Shown one piece after another: positions 1-6,286 of a stretch of DNA of 8,834 nt (its first letter is position 1; the number at the start of each line of letters is the position of its first letter). The stretch is taken from positions 1-8,834 of the forward strand of contig DAHVAB010000083.1 in the NCBI GenBank assembly GCA_027314825.1, written 5' to 3'. The translations under genes and the position numbers were made by a program. The stretch comes from Solirubrobacterales bacterium. GTDB lineage: Bacteria; Actinomycetota; Thermoleophilia; Solirubrobacterales; Solirubrobacteraceae. The notes beneath the pieces are model-generated. The model was given only the letters and a program-made list of their open reading frames with translations. It did not search any database and had not been told where the DNA came from.

Positions 1-623
1 TCCAGGTCAGCCGGCGCCGGGAGATGACTGTCGGTCGGCTGCTCGACATGCCGCTGCTGCGCTGCGGGGATCCGGTGGTCCATGGTCGGTTCGGCCAGCG
101 GGTCGCCGTCATCGACGCCCTCACGCTCACTCTCGTCTTCGCTCTCGCCGCCGGCGGAGGCCGGCCAGGCCGGCGCGGGCTGCGGGGCGAACCCGAGGGA
201 GCGCGAGGGCTCGTCGAGGCCGCCGAGCACCGCGCCGGCCGCCTGCGCCGCCTCCGAGGCAGCCCCGATCCCGTCGATCGGGTCCAACCGGCTCAGATCG
301 TCTTCGCGGTCGTAGAGCGGAGCGCCCGCATCGCCGTCCCGCTCCTCGAGCGGCCGCCTGCGCGATTCGCCCGCTCGCAGCTGCCGCAGCCGGCCGATCA
401 GCGAGATCCCGCGCCGCTGGCGCTCTCCGCCGATGCCCATCTCCGAGACCTCCGAGGCCCGGCGCCAGCCCTCCTGGGCCGCCCGCGGCATGCACAGCTC
501 GCAGACGGTGCGCTCATGGCCGGCGGCGAGAAACACGTCGGGTCGCTCTCCGCGCAGCAGCCTGCGTCCGCACACGTCGCATTCGATGTCTGGCTGATAT
601 GTGACGATCGACCGCGTCGCCAT
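1..623 (-). CDS. Putative zinc-binding protein with two CxxC motifs, unknown function (C-terminus cut by window edge)
   Basis: The frame opens at ATG 623 and stays open to the left edge, giving 207 visible residues; the C-terminus lies outside. The N-terminus carries two CxxC pairs, C15-x2-C18 and C41-x2-C44, spaced as in a small treble-clef or zinc-ribbon knuckle that would bind one zinc ion. A basic, arginine-rich stretch follows (about residues 65-95), then an Ala/Pro/Gly-rich linker and an acidic patch at about 157-172, so the remainder looks disordered. Third codon positions are almost all G or C, which supports real coding. It starts 48 bp after the EF-G-like gene and is probably cotranscribed with it. 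No Shine-Dalgarno site precedes the ATG, but a TACCCT box ends 10 nt upstream. There is no signal peptide or membrane segment in the visible part. I do not recognise the family; a nucleic-acid- or protein-binding role is inference from the zinc motif only. Confidence 0.72.
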   Translation of the reverse strand, partial: MATRSIVTYQPDIECDVCGRRLLRGERPDVFLAAGHERTVCELCMPRAAQEGWRRASEVSEMGIGGERQRRGISLIGRLRQLRAGESRRRPLEERDGDAGAPLYDREDDLSRLDPIDGIGAASEAAQAAGAVLGGLDEPSRSLGFAPQPAPAWPASAGGESEDESEREGVDDGDPLAEPTMDHRIPAAQQRHVEQPTDSHLPAPADL

Positions 624-671
624 GGGGTCAGTCAGGGTAGTGGGCCGGCGCCCGCTTTGCGCCGCGGCGGC

Positions 672-2831
672 TCAGGCATGTGCCGCGGTCTGCTCGACGT
701 CGACCCGCGGCACGATCCTCTGTGCGACCTGTGCGGGCACCTCCTCGTAGCGCAGGAGCTCCATCGAATACTCCCCCCGCCCGCCGGTGATCGCCCTGAG
801 GTCGGGTGCGTAGCCGAGCATCTCCGCCATCGGCACCTCCGCCTTCACCTCCGTCATCCCGCCGGCGCCTTCCATCCCCTGCGGGCGGCCGCGGCGGCTG
901 TTCAGATCGCCGATCACATCGCCCACGCACTCCTCCGGGATCGACGCCCTCAGCAACATGATCGGCTCCAGCAGCACCGGGTCCGCCTCCCGCAGCGCCT
1001 GTCTCATCGCCTGCGAGCCGGCCAGCTTGAAGGCGATCTCCGAGGAGTCCACGTCGTGGTAGGAGCCGTCCACGAGCGTCACCTTCACGTCGCTTACCGG
1101 ATAGCCGGCCACCACCCCCTCCCTCATCGCTTCCACCACGCCCTTCACCACCGCCGCAATGAACGACCCGGGAATCACCCCGCCCTTGATCATGTCCACG
1201 AACTCGAAGCCGGCTCCCTGCGCCAAGGGCTCGATCTCGATGTGGCAGTCGCCGAACTGCCCGCGGCCGCCGGACTGCTTCTTATGACGCCCGTGCGCCT
1301 TCGCCGCGCGCCTGATCGTCTCCCTGTAGGGAACGCGCGGCGGCTTCAGGCTCACCTCCACCCCGAAGCGGCTCTTCAGGCGCTCGACGATCACCTCCAC
1401 ATGAATCTGGGAGAGGCCGGCGATGATCTCCTGCCCGGTCTGCGGGTCGCGGTGCAGGTCGATCACCGGATCCTCCTCCTGGAGGCGTCTGAGCGAGGAG
1501 AGCATCTTCTCCTCGTCGCCCGCGCTCTTCGGCTCCAGCGCGAAGGCCATGACCGGCGTGGGCAGGACTGGCCCGGGCAGCCGGGAGGGGGCGGTCGGCG
1601 CGGCGACGGTCATGGGCGCGGCGGGCGTGGGCGCGGCGGCGGGCGTGGGCGCGGCGGCGGTCGTGGTCGCGGCGGCGTGCGCGTCGGCGAACAGCCAGTC
1701 GCCGGCATGCGTCTCCTTCAGCTTCGCGACGGCGCCGATGTCGCCCGGGCCGAGCTCCTGCGGATGCTCCACCTCGCGGCCGGTCGTGCGGATCAGCTGG
1801 CCGATCCGCTCCCTGGCCTCGCTGCGCGGGTTGAACGCCTGGCTGTCGTGAGCGAGGGTGCCCCTGTAGATGCGGAGCATGTTGATCCGCCCGGCGAACG
1901 GGTCCGCGCGCGTCTTGAAGACATACGCGCACAGCGGCCCGTCCGGGTCGGCCTCCACCTCTACCTGCCCGAGCCTGATCGGGCCGTGCTTGACCGGCGA
2001 GGGCAGGTCCTCGACGATCGCGTCTAGCAGCCTGGAGGTGCCGAGGTTGCGGGTCGCCACCCCGCATACGACGGGGAATATGCGACCGTGGTTGGTCCCC
2101 TCCTTCAACGCGCCGACGATCTCCTCATGAGAGATCGCCTCTCCCTCCAGGTAGCGCTCCATCAGGGTGTCTGAGACTTCCGCCACCTCGTCCATCAGCC
2201 GCTCCCGGTAGCGCTCGGCCAGCTCGCGGTGCTCGGCCGGGATCTCGATCTCGGTGAATCCGGCCGGGTCGGCGGAGTCCTGCCGAAACGCCCTCATGTC
2301 GACCAGGTCGATCACCCCGGACACCTCGTGCTCCGAGCCCATCGGCACCTCCGTGGCCACCACGTGCGCCCCGAAGGACTCCTTCAGCTGCTCGAGCGTC
2401 CTGAAGAAGTCGGCCCGCTCGCGGTCGAGCATGTTCACGAACACCATCCGCGCCAGGTCGAGCTCGGCCGCGCGCGCCCACAGGCGCGTCGCCCCCACCT
2501 CGACTCCCATCACGGCTCCCACAACGAAGATCGCCGACTCGCAGACCTGCAGGGCGCCGAGCGCATCGGCCACGAAGCTCGACTCTCCAGGCGTGTCGAT
2601 CAGGTTGATCCGGCGATCGACCCAGTCGAAGGAGCTGAGCGTGGCCGTGATCGACATCTGCCGGGCCTGCTCGTCGGGCTCTGAGTCCGAGACGGTGGAG
2701 CCGTCGGGCACGCTCCCAAGCCGATTGACCACGCCGGCCTCGAACAGCAGCGCCTCGTGCAGGGAGGTCTTGCCAGATCCCCGATGCCCCACCAGGGCGA
2801 CGTTGCGAATCCGATCGGCCGCTGGACGCAT
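672..2831 (-). CDS. Elongation factor G-like translational GTPase (FusA paralogue) with altered G motifs
   Basis: This 719-residue protein has the five-domain EF-G layout. The G domain (1-about 280) has the P-loop GHRGSGKT at 15-22, G3 DTPGE at 79-83, G4 NMLD at 133-136 and G5 CGVAT at 256-260. Domain II covers about 285-375, domain III about 424-495, domain IV about 495-620 (with GYPV and HDVDSSE near 592-598) and domain V 621-703. EF-G moves tRNA and mRNA on the ribosome; EF-G-like paralogues in actinobacteria have poorly defined roles. Two hallmark residues differ from canonical EF-G: the catalytic His of DTPGH is Glu83 and the Lys of NKxD is Met134. An Ala/Thr/Pro-rich insertion of about 35 residues separates domains II and III. 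The start is supported by AAGGAG six bases before ATG 2831. The gene lies 75 bp after the sigma factor gene, probably in the same operon. It is unlikely to be the sole EF-G; a main fusA with rpsL/rpsG is expected elsewhere. Confidence 0.93.
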   Translation of the reverse strand: MRPAADRIRNVALVGHRGSGKTSLHEALLFEAGVVNRLGSVPDGSTVSDSEPDEQARQMSITATLSSFDWVDRRINLIDTPGESSFVADALGALQVCESAIFVVGAVMGVEVGATRLWARAAELDLARMVFVNMLDRERADFFRTLEQLKESFGAHVVATEVPMGSEHEVSGVIDLVDMRAFRQDSADPAGFTEIEIPAEHRELAERYRERLMDEVAEVSDTLMERYLEGEAISHEEIVGALKEGTNHGRIFPVVCGVATRNLGTSRLLDAIVEDLPSPVKHGPIRLGQVEVEADPDGPLCAYVFKTRADPFAGRINMLRIYRGTLAHDSQAFNPRSEARERIGQLIRTTGREVEHPQELGPGDIGAVAKLKETHAGDWLFADAHAAATTTAAAPTPAAAPTPAAPMTVAAPTAPSRLPGPVLPTPVMAFALEPKSAGDEEKMLSSLRRLQEEDPVIDLHRDPQTGQEIIAGLSQIHVEVIVERLKSRFGVEVSLKPPRVPYRETIRRAAKAHGRHKKQSGGRGQFGDCHIEIEPLAQGAGFEFVDMIKGGVIPGSFIAAVVKGVVEAMREGVVAGYPVSDVKVTLVDGSYHDVDSSEIAFKLAGSQAMRQALREADPVLLEPIMLLRASIPEECVGDVIGDLNSRRGRPQGMEGAGGMTEVKAEVPMAEMLGYAPDLRAITGGRGEYSMELLRYEEVPAQVAQRIVPRVDVEQTAAHA
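1621..1674. repeat. Three tandem 18-bp units inside the EF-G-like gene
   Basis: The unit GCGGGCGTGGGCGCGGCG occurs twice exactly (1621-1638 and 1639-1656) and a third time with two G-to-T changes (1657-1674). On the coding (minus) strand it encodes an Ala/Pro/Thr repeat at about residues 386-404, within the linker between domains II and III. The repeat preserves the reading frame and looks like slippage-driven expansion of a flexible linker. Confidence 0.85.
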
Positions 2832-2837
2832 GCGCAG

Positions 2838-2843
2838 CTCCTT
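2838..2843 (-). promoter_or_regulatory. Shine-Dalgarno site of the EF-G-like gene
   Basis: On the minus strand AAGGAG, preceded by GGG, ends six bases before ATG 2831. It is the clearest ribosome binding site in the window and fixes the start of this gene. It contrasts with the neighbouring genes that have no recognisable site. Confidence 0.8.
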
Positions 2844-2906
2844 CCCTTGAGGTGTCTGAGCACCATACCGCCGAGCGCGACGATCCGCCAGTGGCCGCCG
2901 GCGGCG

Positions 2907-3737
2907 CTACGGGGATTCGAACGGGTCGGCCTGCATGCTGGAGCGCAGCCGCAGCACGGCCTTCGTGTGCAGCTGGGAGACGCGCGACTCGGTCACTCCC
3001 AGCACCTCGCCGATCTCGCGCAGGGTCAGGTTCTCGTAGTAGTAGAGGGCGATCACGAGCTTCTCGCGCTCGGGCAGGCGGGCAATCGACTCGGCGATCC
3101 TGTCCTTCAGCGCGCCGACGTCCAGTGCCCTGGCCGGGTCGGGTGCCGAGGGATCCTCGATCGTGTCCATCAGCGAGACCTGGTCCCCGCTGGAGTCCGA
3201 GACGCTCCACAGCTCGTCCAACGCGACCATCGAGGAGTTGGAGATCGCGATCAGCGCCTCCTGCAGCTCATCGTCGGTCATCCCCATCTCCTGCGCCAGC
3301 TCCGCGTCGGTCGGCGTGCGCTGCAGGCGGTGCTCCAGCTTGGCGTGAGCGCGCTCGATCTCCCGGGTCCTCGCCCGCACGCTGCGCGGCACCCAGTCCA
3401 TCGAGCGCAGCTCGTCGATGATCGCTCCCTTGATCCGGGTGATCGCGTAGGTCTCGAACTTGATCTCTCTGGCGGGATCGAACCGCTCGATCGCGGAGAT
3501 GAGCCCGCCGAGCCCGTAGGAGATCAGGTCGGCCTCCTCCACGTGCGGGGGCAGCCCGGCGGCCGTCCGCCCCGCCACGTACTTGACCAGGGGCGAGTAC
3601 GCGAGCACAAGGCGCTCGCGGGCACGGGCGTCTCCTTCAGACTTGTAACGGCGCCACAGTTCGCGCAGCTCGATCGCTTTGATACTCGTCTCCAGGGTCC
3701 TTCCCCCCTGCTCAGGCCCGCGGATGACTGCGCGCAT
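2907..3737 (-). CDS. RNA polymerase sigma factor, FliA/WhiG family (sigma-28 type)
   Basis: This 276-residue sigma factor lacks region 1.1, as expected for group 3. Region 2 (about 40-110) includes the core-binding and -10-reading stretch from YSPLVKYVAGR through EEADLISYG to RFDPAREIKFETYA and the IKGAIIDELR helix. Region 3 is at about 115-190 and region 4 at about 215-270, with LPEREKLVIALYYYENLTLREIGEVLG followed by the recognition helix VTESRVSQLHTKA. The family directs transcription of flagellar, chemotaxis or sporulation genes; WhiG controls spore formation in Streptomyces. No flagellar or sporulation gene lies in this window, so its regulon is unknown. ATG 3737 lies inside the last 26 bp of the upstream recombinase gene, with GAGAAG five bases before it, so translation may be coupled. 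The first 16 or so residues extend beyond the usual family start, but no other ATG or GTG precedes region 2. FliA and WhiG cannot be separated from sequence alone. Confidence 0.93.
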   Translation of the reverse strand: MRAVIRGPEQGGRTLETSIKAIELRELWRRYKSEGDARARERLVLAYSPLVKYVAGRTAAGLPPHVEEADLISYGLGGLISAIERFDPAREIKFETYAITRIKGAIIDELRSMDWVPRSVRARTREIERAHAKLEHRLQRTPTDAELAQEMGMTDDELQEALIAISNSSMVALDELWSVSDSSGDQVSLMDTIEDPSAPDPARALDVGALKDRIAESIARLPEREKLVIALYYYENLTLREIGEVLGVTESRVSQLHTKAVLRLRSSMQADPFESP

Positions 3738-4680
3738 ATGCGCTTCTCAGCCGGGCAGACTCAACCCGAGTGTATACCTGCGTGGTCGAGATGCTCGCGT
3801 GACCGAGCAGCTCCTGGATCACACGGAGGTCGGCACCGCCGTCGAGCAGGTGCGTGGCGAAGCTGTGGCGCAGCACGTGCGGGTACACGCGGCCGGCCTG
3901 TCGCGTCCTGATCGCCCAGCCGCGCAGCCTCCTGCGCACGTCGCCGCTGGCCAGCCGCCGGCCGCTGCGGCTGAGAAAGAGCGGCGTCCGCGGATCGGGG
4001 GCGCTCGCGGATGCGCCCGCCGCGCTGGCCCCGCTCGCCGGGGCGCCGCTCGCCTGCAGCCGCGGCCGGCCGCGCATCAGGTAGTCGGCGATCGCCGCCT
4101 GAGCCGGCTCGCCGACCGGCAGCATCCGCGTCCTGCTCCCCTTGCCATGGACCCGCACCTGCTCGCCGTCGTGATCGATGTCGCCGACATCCAGGCCGGT
4201 CAGCTCGGAGGCCCGCAGGCCGCAGGCGTAGGCCAGCTCGAAGAGCGCCCGGTCTCGCAGGTGCAGCGGCGTGTCGGCCGGGATGCCGTCCAGCAGCTGC
4301 TGCGCCTGCCCACCCGTGAGCACCGTGGGCAGGCTCTTGGCGCGCTTGGGATATGAGATCAGGTCGGCCGGGCTCTGGGCGATCAGGCCGTGCTCGCGCA
4401 GGCTCGCAAAGAGGGAGCGCAGCGAGGCGAGCCGGCGGGCGAGGCTGCTGGGGGCGGCGCCGGCTTCGGAGGCCGCCCCGAGGTAGCGGCGCAGCGTCCT
4501 CACATCGACCTCCTCCGGGGCGAGGCGACGATCGGCGCACCAGCGGGCGAACGCCTCCACGTCCGCGGCGTAGGCGCGGCGGGTGGCAGCGGCGCTGCCG
4601 CGGCGGCGCAGATCCTCACCGCAGAGCTTCAGCGCGCCGGCCCAGCCGTCGGGGAGGGTGCTGGCGCGCTCATCGCTCAT
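3712..4680 (-). CDS. xerC: Tyrosine recombinase, XerC/XerD family
   Basis: This 322-residue protein has an N-terminal SAM-like core-binding domain (about 13-100) and a C-terminal catalytic domain. All six active-site residues are in place: Arg156 (GLRASEL), Lys180 (HGKGSRTR), His268 and Arg271 (HVLRHSFATH), His294 (LLGHASIS) and the nucleophile Tyr303 (TTQVYTRV). XerC and XerD together resolve chromosome dimers at dif sites near the terminus at division. The size and motifs fit the Xer group rather than a phage integrase, and no attachment site, tRNA or phage gene is nearby. An Ala/Ser/Gly/Pro-rich insertion at 210-228, between the Lys hairpin and the His-x2-Arg box, makes it slightly longer than the usual 300 residues. 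ATG 4680 is preceded by an in-frame TGA with no other start between, so the start is well set, although no Shine-Dalgarno site is visible. It lies 45 bp after the nucleotidase gene. XerC versus XerD is not resolved; the adjacency to a WhiG-like sigma gene favours XerC. Confidence 0.92.
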   Translation of the reverse strand: MSDERASTLPDGWAGALKLCGEDLRRRGSAAATRRAYAADVEAFARWCADRRLAPEEVDVRTLRRYLGAASEAGAAPSSLARRLASLRSLFASLREHGLIAQSPADLISYPKRAKSLPTVLTGGQAQQLLDGIPADTPLHLRDRALFELAYACGLRASELTGLDVGDIDHDGEQVRVHGKGSRTRMLPVGEPAQAAIADYLMRGRPRLQASGAPASGASAAGASASAPDPRTPLFLSRSGRRLASGDVRRRLRGWAIRTRQAGRVYPHVLRHSFATHLLDGGADLRVIQELLGHASISTTQVYTRVESARLRSAYARSHPRA

Positions 4681-4725
4681 GGCACGGTGATAGTTCGCCG
4701 CCCTACCTCAGCCACCTGCCGGTGC

Positions 4726-5331
4726 CTACCCCGCGCCCGCGCCGAGCCGCGGGGCGCCGGGCTGCGCCACGGGGCGCCCGTCCTCGATCAGCGGAGCCAG
4801 CAGGCTCGCGAGCTCGGTCCAGTCGCGCCCGGCCGCGATCCCTTCCACTTCGCAGAGCTCCTCGTTCCAGGGATGCAGGATCGTTGCGACCGCGATGCCG
4901 CGCTCGATTGCGCTCGTGAGGTTCAGAGGACTGTCGTCGATCAACAGGTCGATCCCCAGCTCGCAGCAGCGGGTGACCTTGTCGAAGGAGCAGTGCAGAT
5001 CGTCGAACGGCAGACCGATCTGCTGCAGCCAGCGCTCCGTCGGCTGCGCCCGGTCGGGGGCGCGATGGCTGGTCACGTGCACGAAGTGGCCCGCCTCATG
5101 CCAGCCCCTCACCGTCTCCACGACGTGCGGGTAGGGACGCCCATGGAGGATCATCTCGTCGCTGTGGCTCTCCTGCATGCAGATCCGCAGCTGCTCAGGG
5201 CGCAGGCGCGTGATCCCCCACGTCAGCTGCTCCTCATACGGCAGCTCCACCCCGAAGCGCCTCAGCGAGATCTCGGAGAGCACGTCCCAGTAGTGATGGA
5301 TCGTCGAGTCTATGTCGATTGCGATTCTCAT
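4726..5331 (-). CDS. HAD-superfamily 5'(3')-deoxyribonucleotidase-like phosphatase (NT5C type)
   Basis: This 201-residue protein shows all four HAD motifs. Motif I is IAIDIDST with Asp6 as the expected nucleophile and Asp8 as acid/base. Motif II is HVTSHR (Thr87/Ser88), motif III Lys118, and motif IV LLIDDSPLN with Asp132 and Asp133 as magnesium ligands. The segment between motifs I and II (about 12-75) fits a small C1-type cap. The layout matches the NT5C family of 5'(3')-deoxyribonucleotidases, which remove phosphate from deoxyribonucleoside monophosphates; the true substrate here cannot be read from sequence. The last 15 or so residues (after about 185) are Pro/Gly/Ala-rich and probably disordered. 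It is soluble with no signal peptide. It is the first gene of the minus-strand run ending at the left edge and is divergent from the hydrolase across 25 bp. A possible -10 (TAATGT) ends 12 nt before ATG 5331, giving a very short leader; no clear Shine-Dalgarno site is seen. Confidence 0.85.
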   Translation of the reverse strand: MRIAIDIDSTIHHYWDVLSEISLRRFGVELPYEEQLTWGITRLRPEQLRICMQESHSDEMILHGRPYPHVVETVRGWHEAGHFVHVTSHRAPDRAQPTERWLQQIGLPFDDLHCSFDKVTRCCELGIDLLIDDSPLNLTSAIERGIAVATILHPWNEELCEVEGIAAGRDWTELASLLAPLIEDGRPVAQPGAPRLGAGAG

Positions 5332-5348
5332 CGCCCGCCCGATACATT
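5319..5348 (+). promoter_or_regulatory. Candidate promoter of the alpha/beta hydrolase gene (leaderless)
   Basis: A -35-like TTGCGA (5319-5324) and a -10-like TACATT (5343-5348) are separated by 18 bp. The expected transcription start falls at or next to A5357 of the ATG, predicting a leaderless mRNA, which fits the absence of any Shine-Dalgarno site. The -35 lies inside the first codons of the divergent nucleotidase gene. Assignment is by pattern only. Confidence 0.5.
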
Positions 5349-5351
5349 ATT
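5344..5351 (-). promoter_or_regulatory. Candidate -10 region for the nucleotidase operon
   Basis: Read on the minus strand, the same AT-rich patch gives TAATGT (5349-5344) or the overlapping AATAAT (5351-5346). Either would start transcription about 6-8 nt before ATG 5331. No convincing -35 lies 17-18 bp upstream; the best is TGGCGG at 5372-5367. It overlaps the -10 of the divergent hydrolase, so the two promoters would compete for the same bases. Confidence 0.35.
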
Positions 5352-5356
5352 GACCG

Positions 5357-6286
5357 ATGTCCGGCGCCGCCAGCATCCCCTCCGCCGCGCAGCCCGACGC
5401 GCATACGAGCCGTAACGGCACCGGCGCCGACGCCTGGCAGCACGTCGACTGGCGCGCCCATCAGCGATGGGTGCCTATCGAGGGGGGCCGGCCGGTTAAC
5501 GTGCTCGACCTCGGAAGCGGGGCCCCGGTCGTATTCGTGCATGGCCTCGGCGGCAGCTGGCCGAACTGGCTGCACCAGCTGCCCGCGATCGCGACGGGAT
5601 GGCGAACGATCGCGCTCGACCTGCCGGGCTTCGGCCACTCCCCGATGCCGGCCGGCCCAATCTCGATCGCCGGCTACGCCCGCACGGTGGTGGCAGTGAT
5701 GGACGCGCTCGGCATCTCCGAGGCGGCGATCGTCGGCAACTCGATGGGCGGGGAGATCTCGGCCGAGCTCGCCATCTCCCATCCCAACCGGGCGCAGCGA
5801 ATCGTGCTCGTCTCACCGGCCGGCATCTCGACCGCGTCGCTGACGGCGCGGATGGCGCTGATCCGCCGCGCGCATCCGGCGGTGCACTCGCTGAACCGCT
5901 GGATCGCCCGCAACGCGGACACGTTCGCACGGCGGCCGCGGCTGCGCAACGCGGCGCTGGCGGCGGTGGCGGCGGAGCGCGGCCATCTCGACGCGGCCTT
6001 CGCTGCCGAGCAGATCCGGGGGATGGGCAAGCCCGGCTTCCTCGACGCCCTCGAAGCCATCACCACCCACTCTCAGGATCTGGCCGAGCGTCTGCCCGCG
6101 ATCTCCTGTCCCACGCTGATCGTCTGGGGCGATAAGGATCCCCTGATCCCGGTTCGCGACGCCGACGTCTTCGGTTCCCGGATCCCCGGATCCCACAAGG
6201 TGATCTGGGAGAACACCGGGCACGTCGCCATGTTCGAGCGGCCGAACGAGTTCAACGCGCTGCTCGAGGGCTTTCTCAGCGGGTGA
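5357..6286 (+). CDS. Alpha/beta-fold hydrolase
   Basis: This 309-residue enzyme has the alpha/beta hydrolase core. The oxyanion-hole motif HGLG is at 62-65, and LDLPGFGHS follows at 87-95. The nucleophile elbow GNSMGG at 127-132 contains Ser129, the likely catalytic acid is Asp261 in WGDKDPLIP, and His289 in GHVAMFERP completes the triad. A helical cap lies at about 155-235. The pattern resembles meta-cleavage product hydrolases, lactonases and other small-molecule esterases of the MhpC/BphD kind, but no ring-cleavage or other pathway gene is adjacent, so the substrate is unknown. The first 25 or so residues are low in complexity and probably disordered; there is no signal peptide. It is the only plus-strand gene in the window, and its 3' end overlaps the convergent ilvD by 11 bp. 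ATG 5357 is supported by a TACATT box eight bases upstream; no Shine-Dalgarno site is present. Confidence 0.92.
   Translation: MSGAASIPSAAQPDAHTSRNGTGADAWQHVDWRAHQRWVPIEGGRPVNVLDLGSGAPVVFVHGLGGSWPNWLHQLPAIATGWRTIALDLPGFGHSPMPAGPISIAGYARTVVAVMDALGISEAAIVGNSMGGEISAELAISHPNRAQRIVLVSPAGISTASLTARMALIRRAHPAVHSLNRWIARNADTFARRPRLRNAALAAVAAERGHLDAAFAAEQIRGMGKPGFLDALEAITTHSQDLAERLPAISCPTLIVWGDKDPLIPVRDADVFGSRIPGSHKVIWENTGHVAMFERPNEFNALLEGFLSG

Noticed and set aside
1621..1674. Tandem repeats as a CRISPR or intergenic repeat array
   Set aside because: The units are contiguous without spacers, in frame, and lie inside the EF-G-like coding region.
24..2027. A 667-codon open frame on the plus strand, antisense to the EF-G-like gene
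   Set aside because: Its composition is rich in Arg, His, Leu and Pro with no domain, as expected for an antisense frame in GC-rich DNA, and the minus strand encodes a clear EF-G homologue. Similar long antisense frames over the sigma, recombinase, nucleotidase, ilvD and membrane-protein genes were rejected for the same reason.
2894..2905. Perfect palindrome GCCGCCGGCGGC just after the sigma factor stop
   Set aside because: It has no T-run after it on either strand and such GC palindromes are frequent at this base composition; not called a terminator or operator.
2907..3737. Sigma factor as evidence for a flagellar gene cluster
   Set aside because: No flagellar, chemotaxis or sporulation gene is present in the window.
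3712..4680. Tyrosine recombinase as the integrase of a mobile element
   Set aside because: Size and motifs fit housekeeping Xer proteins, and there is no tRNA, direct repeat, phage or plasmid gene nearby.
5357..6286. Alpha/beta hydrolase as part of an aromatic degradation pathway
   Set aside because: Family resemblance to ring-cleavage hydrolases exists, but no dioxygenase or other pathway gene is adjacent.
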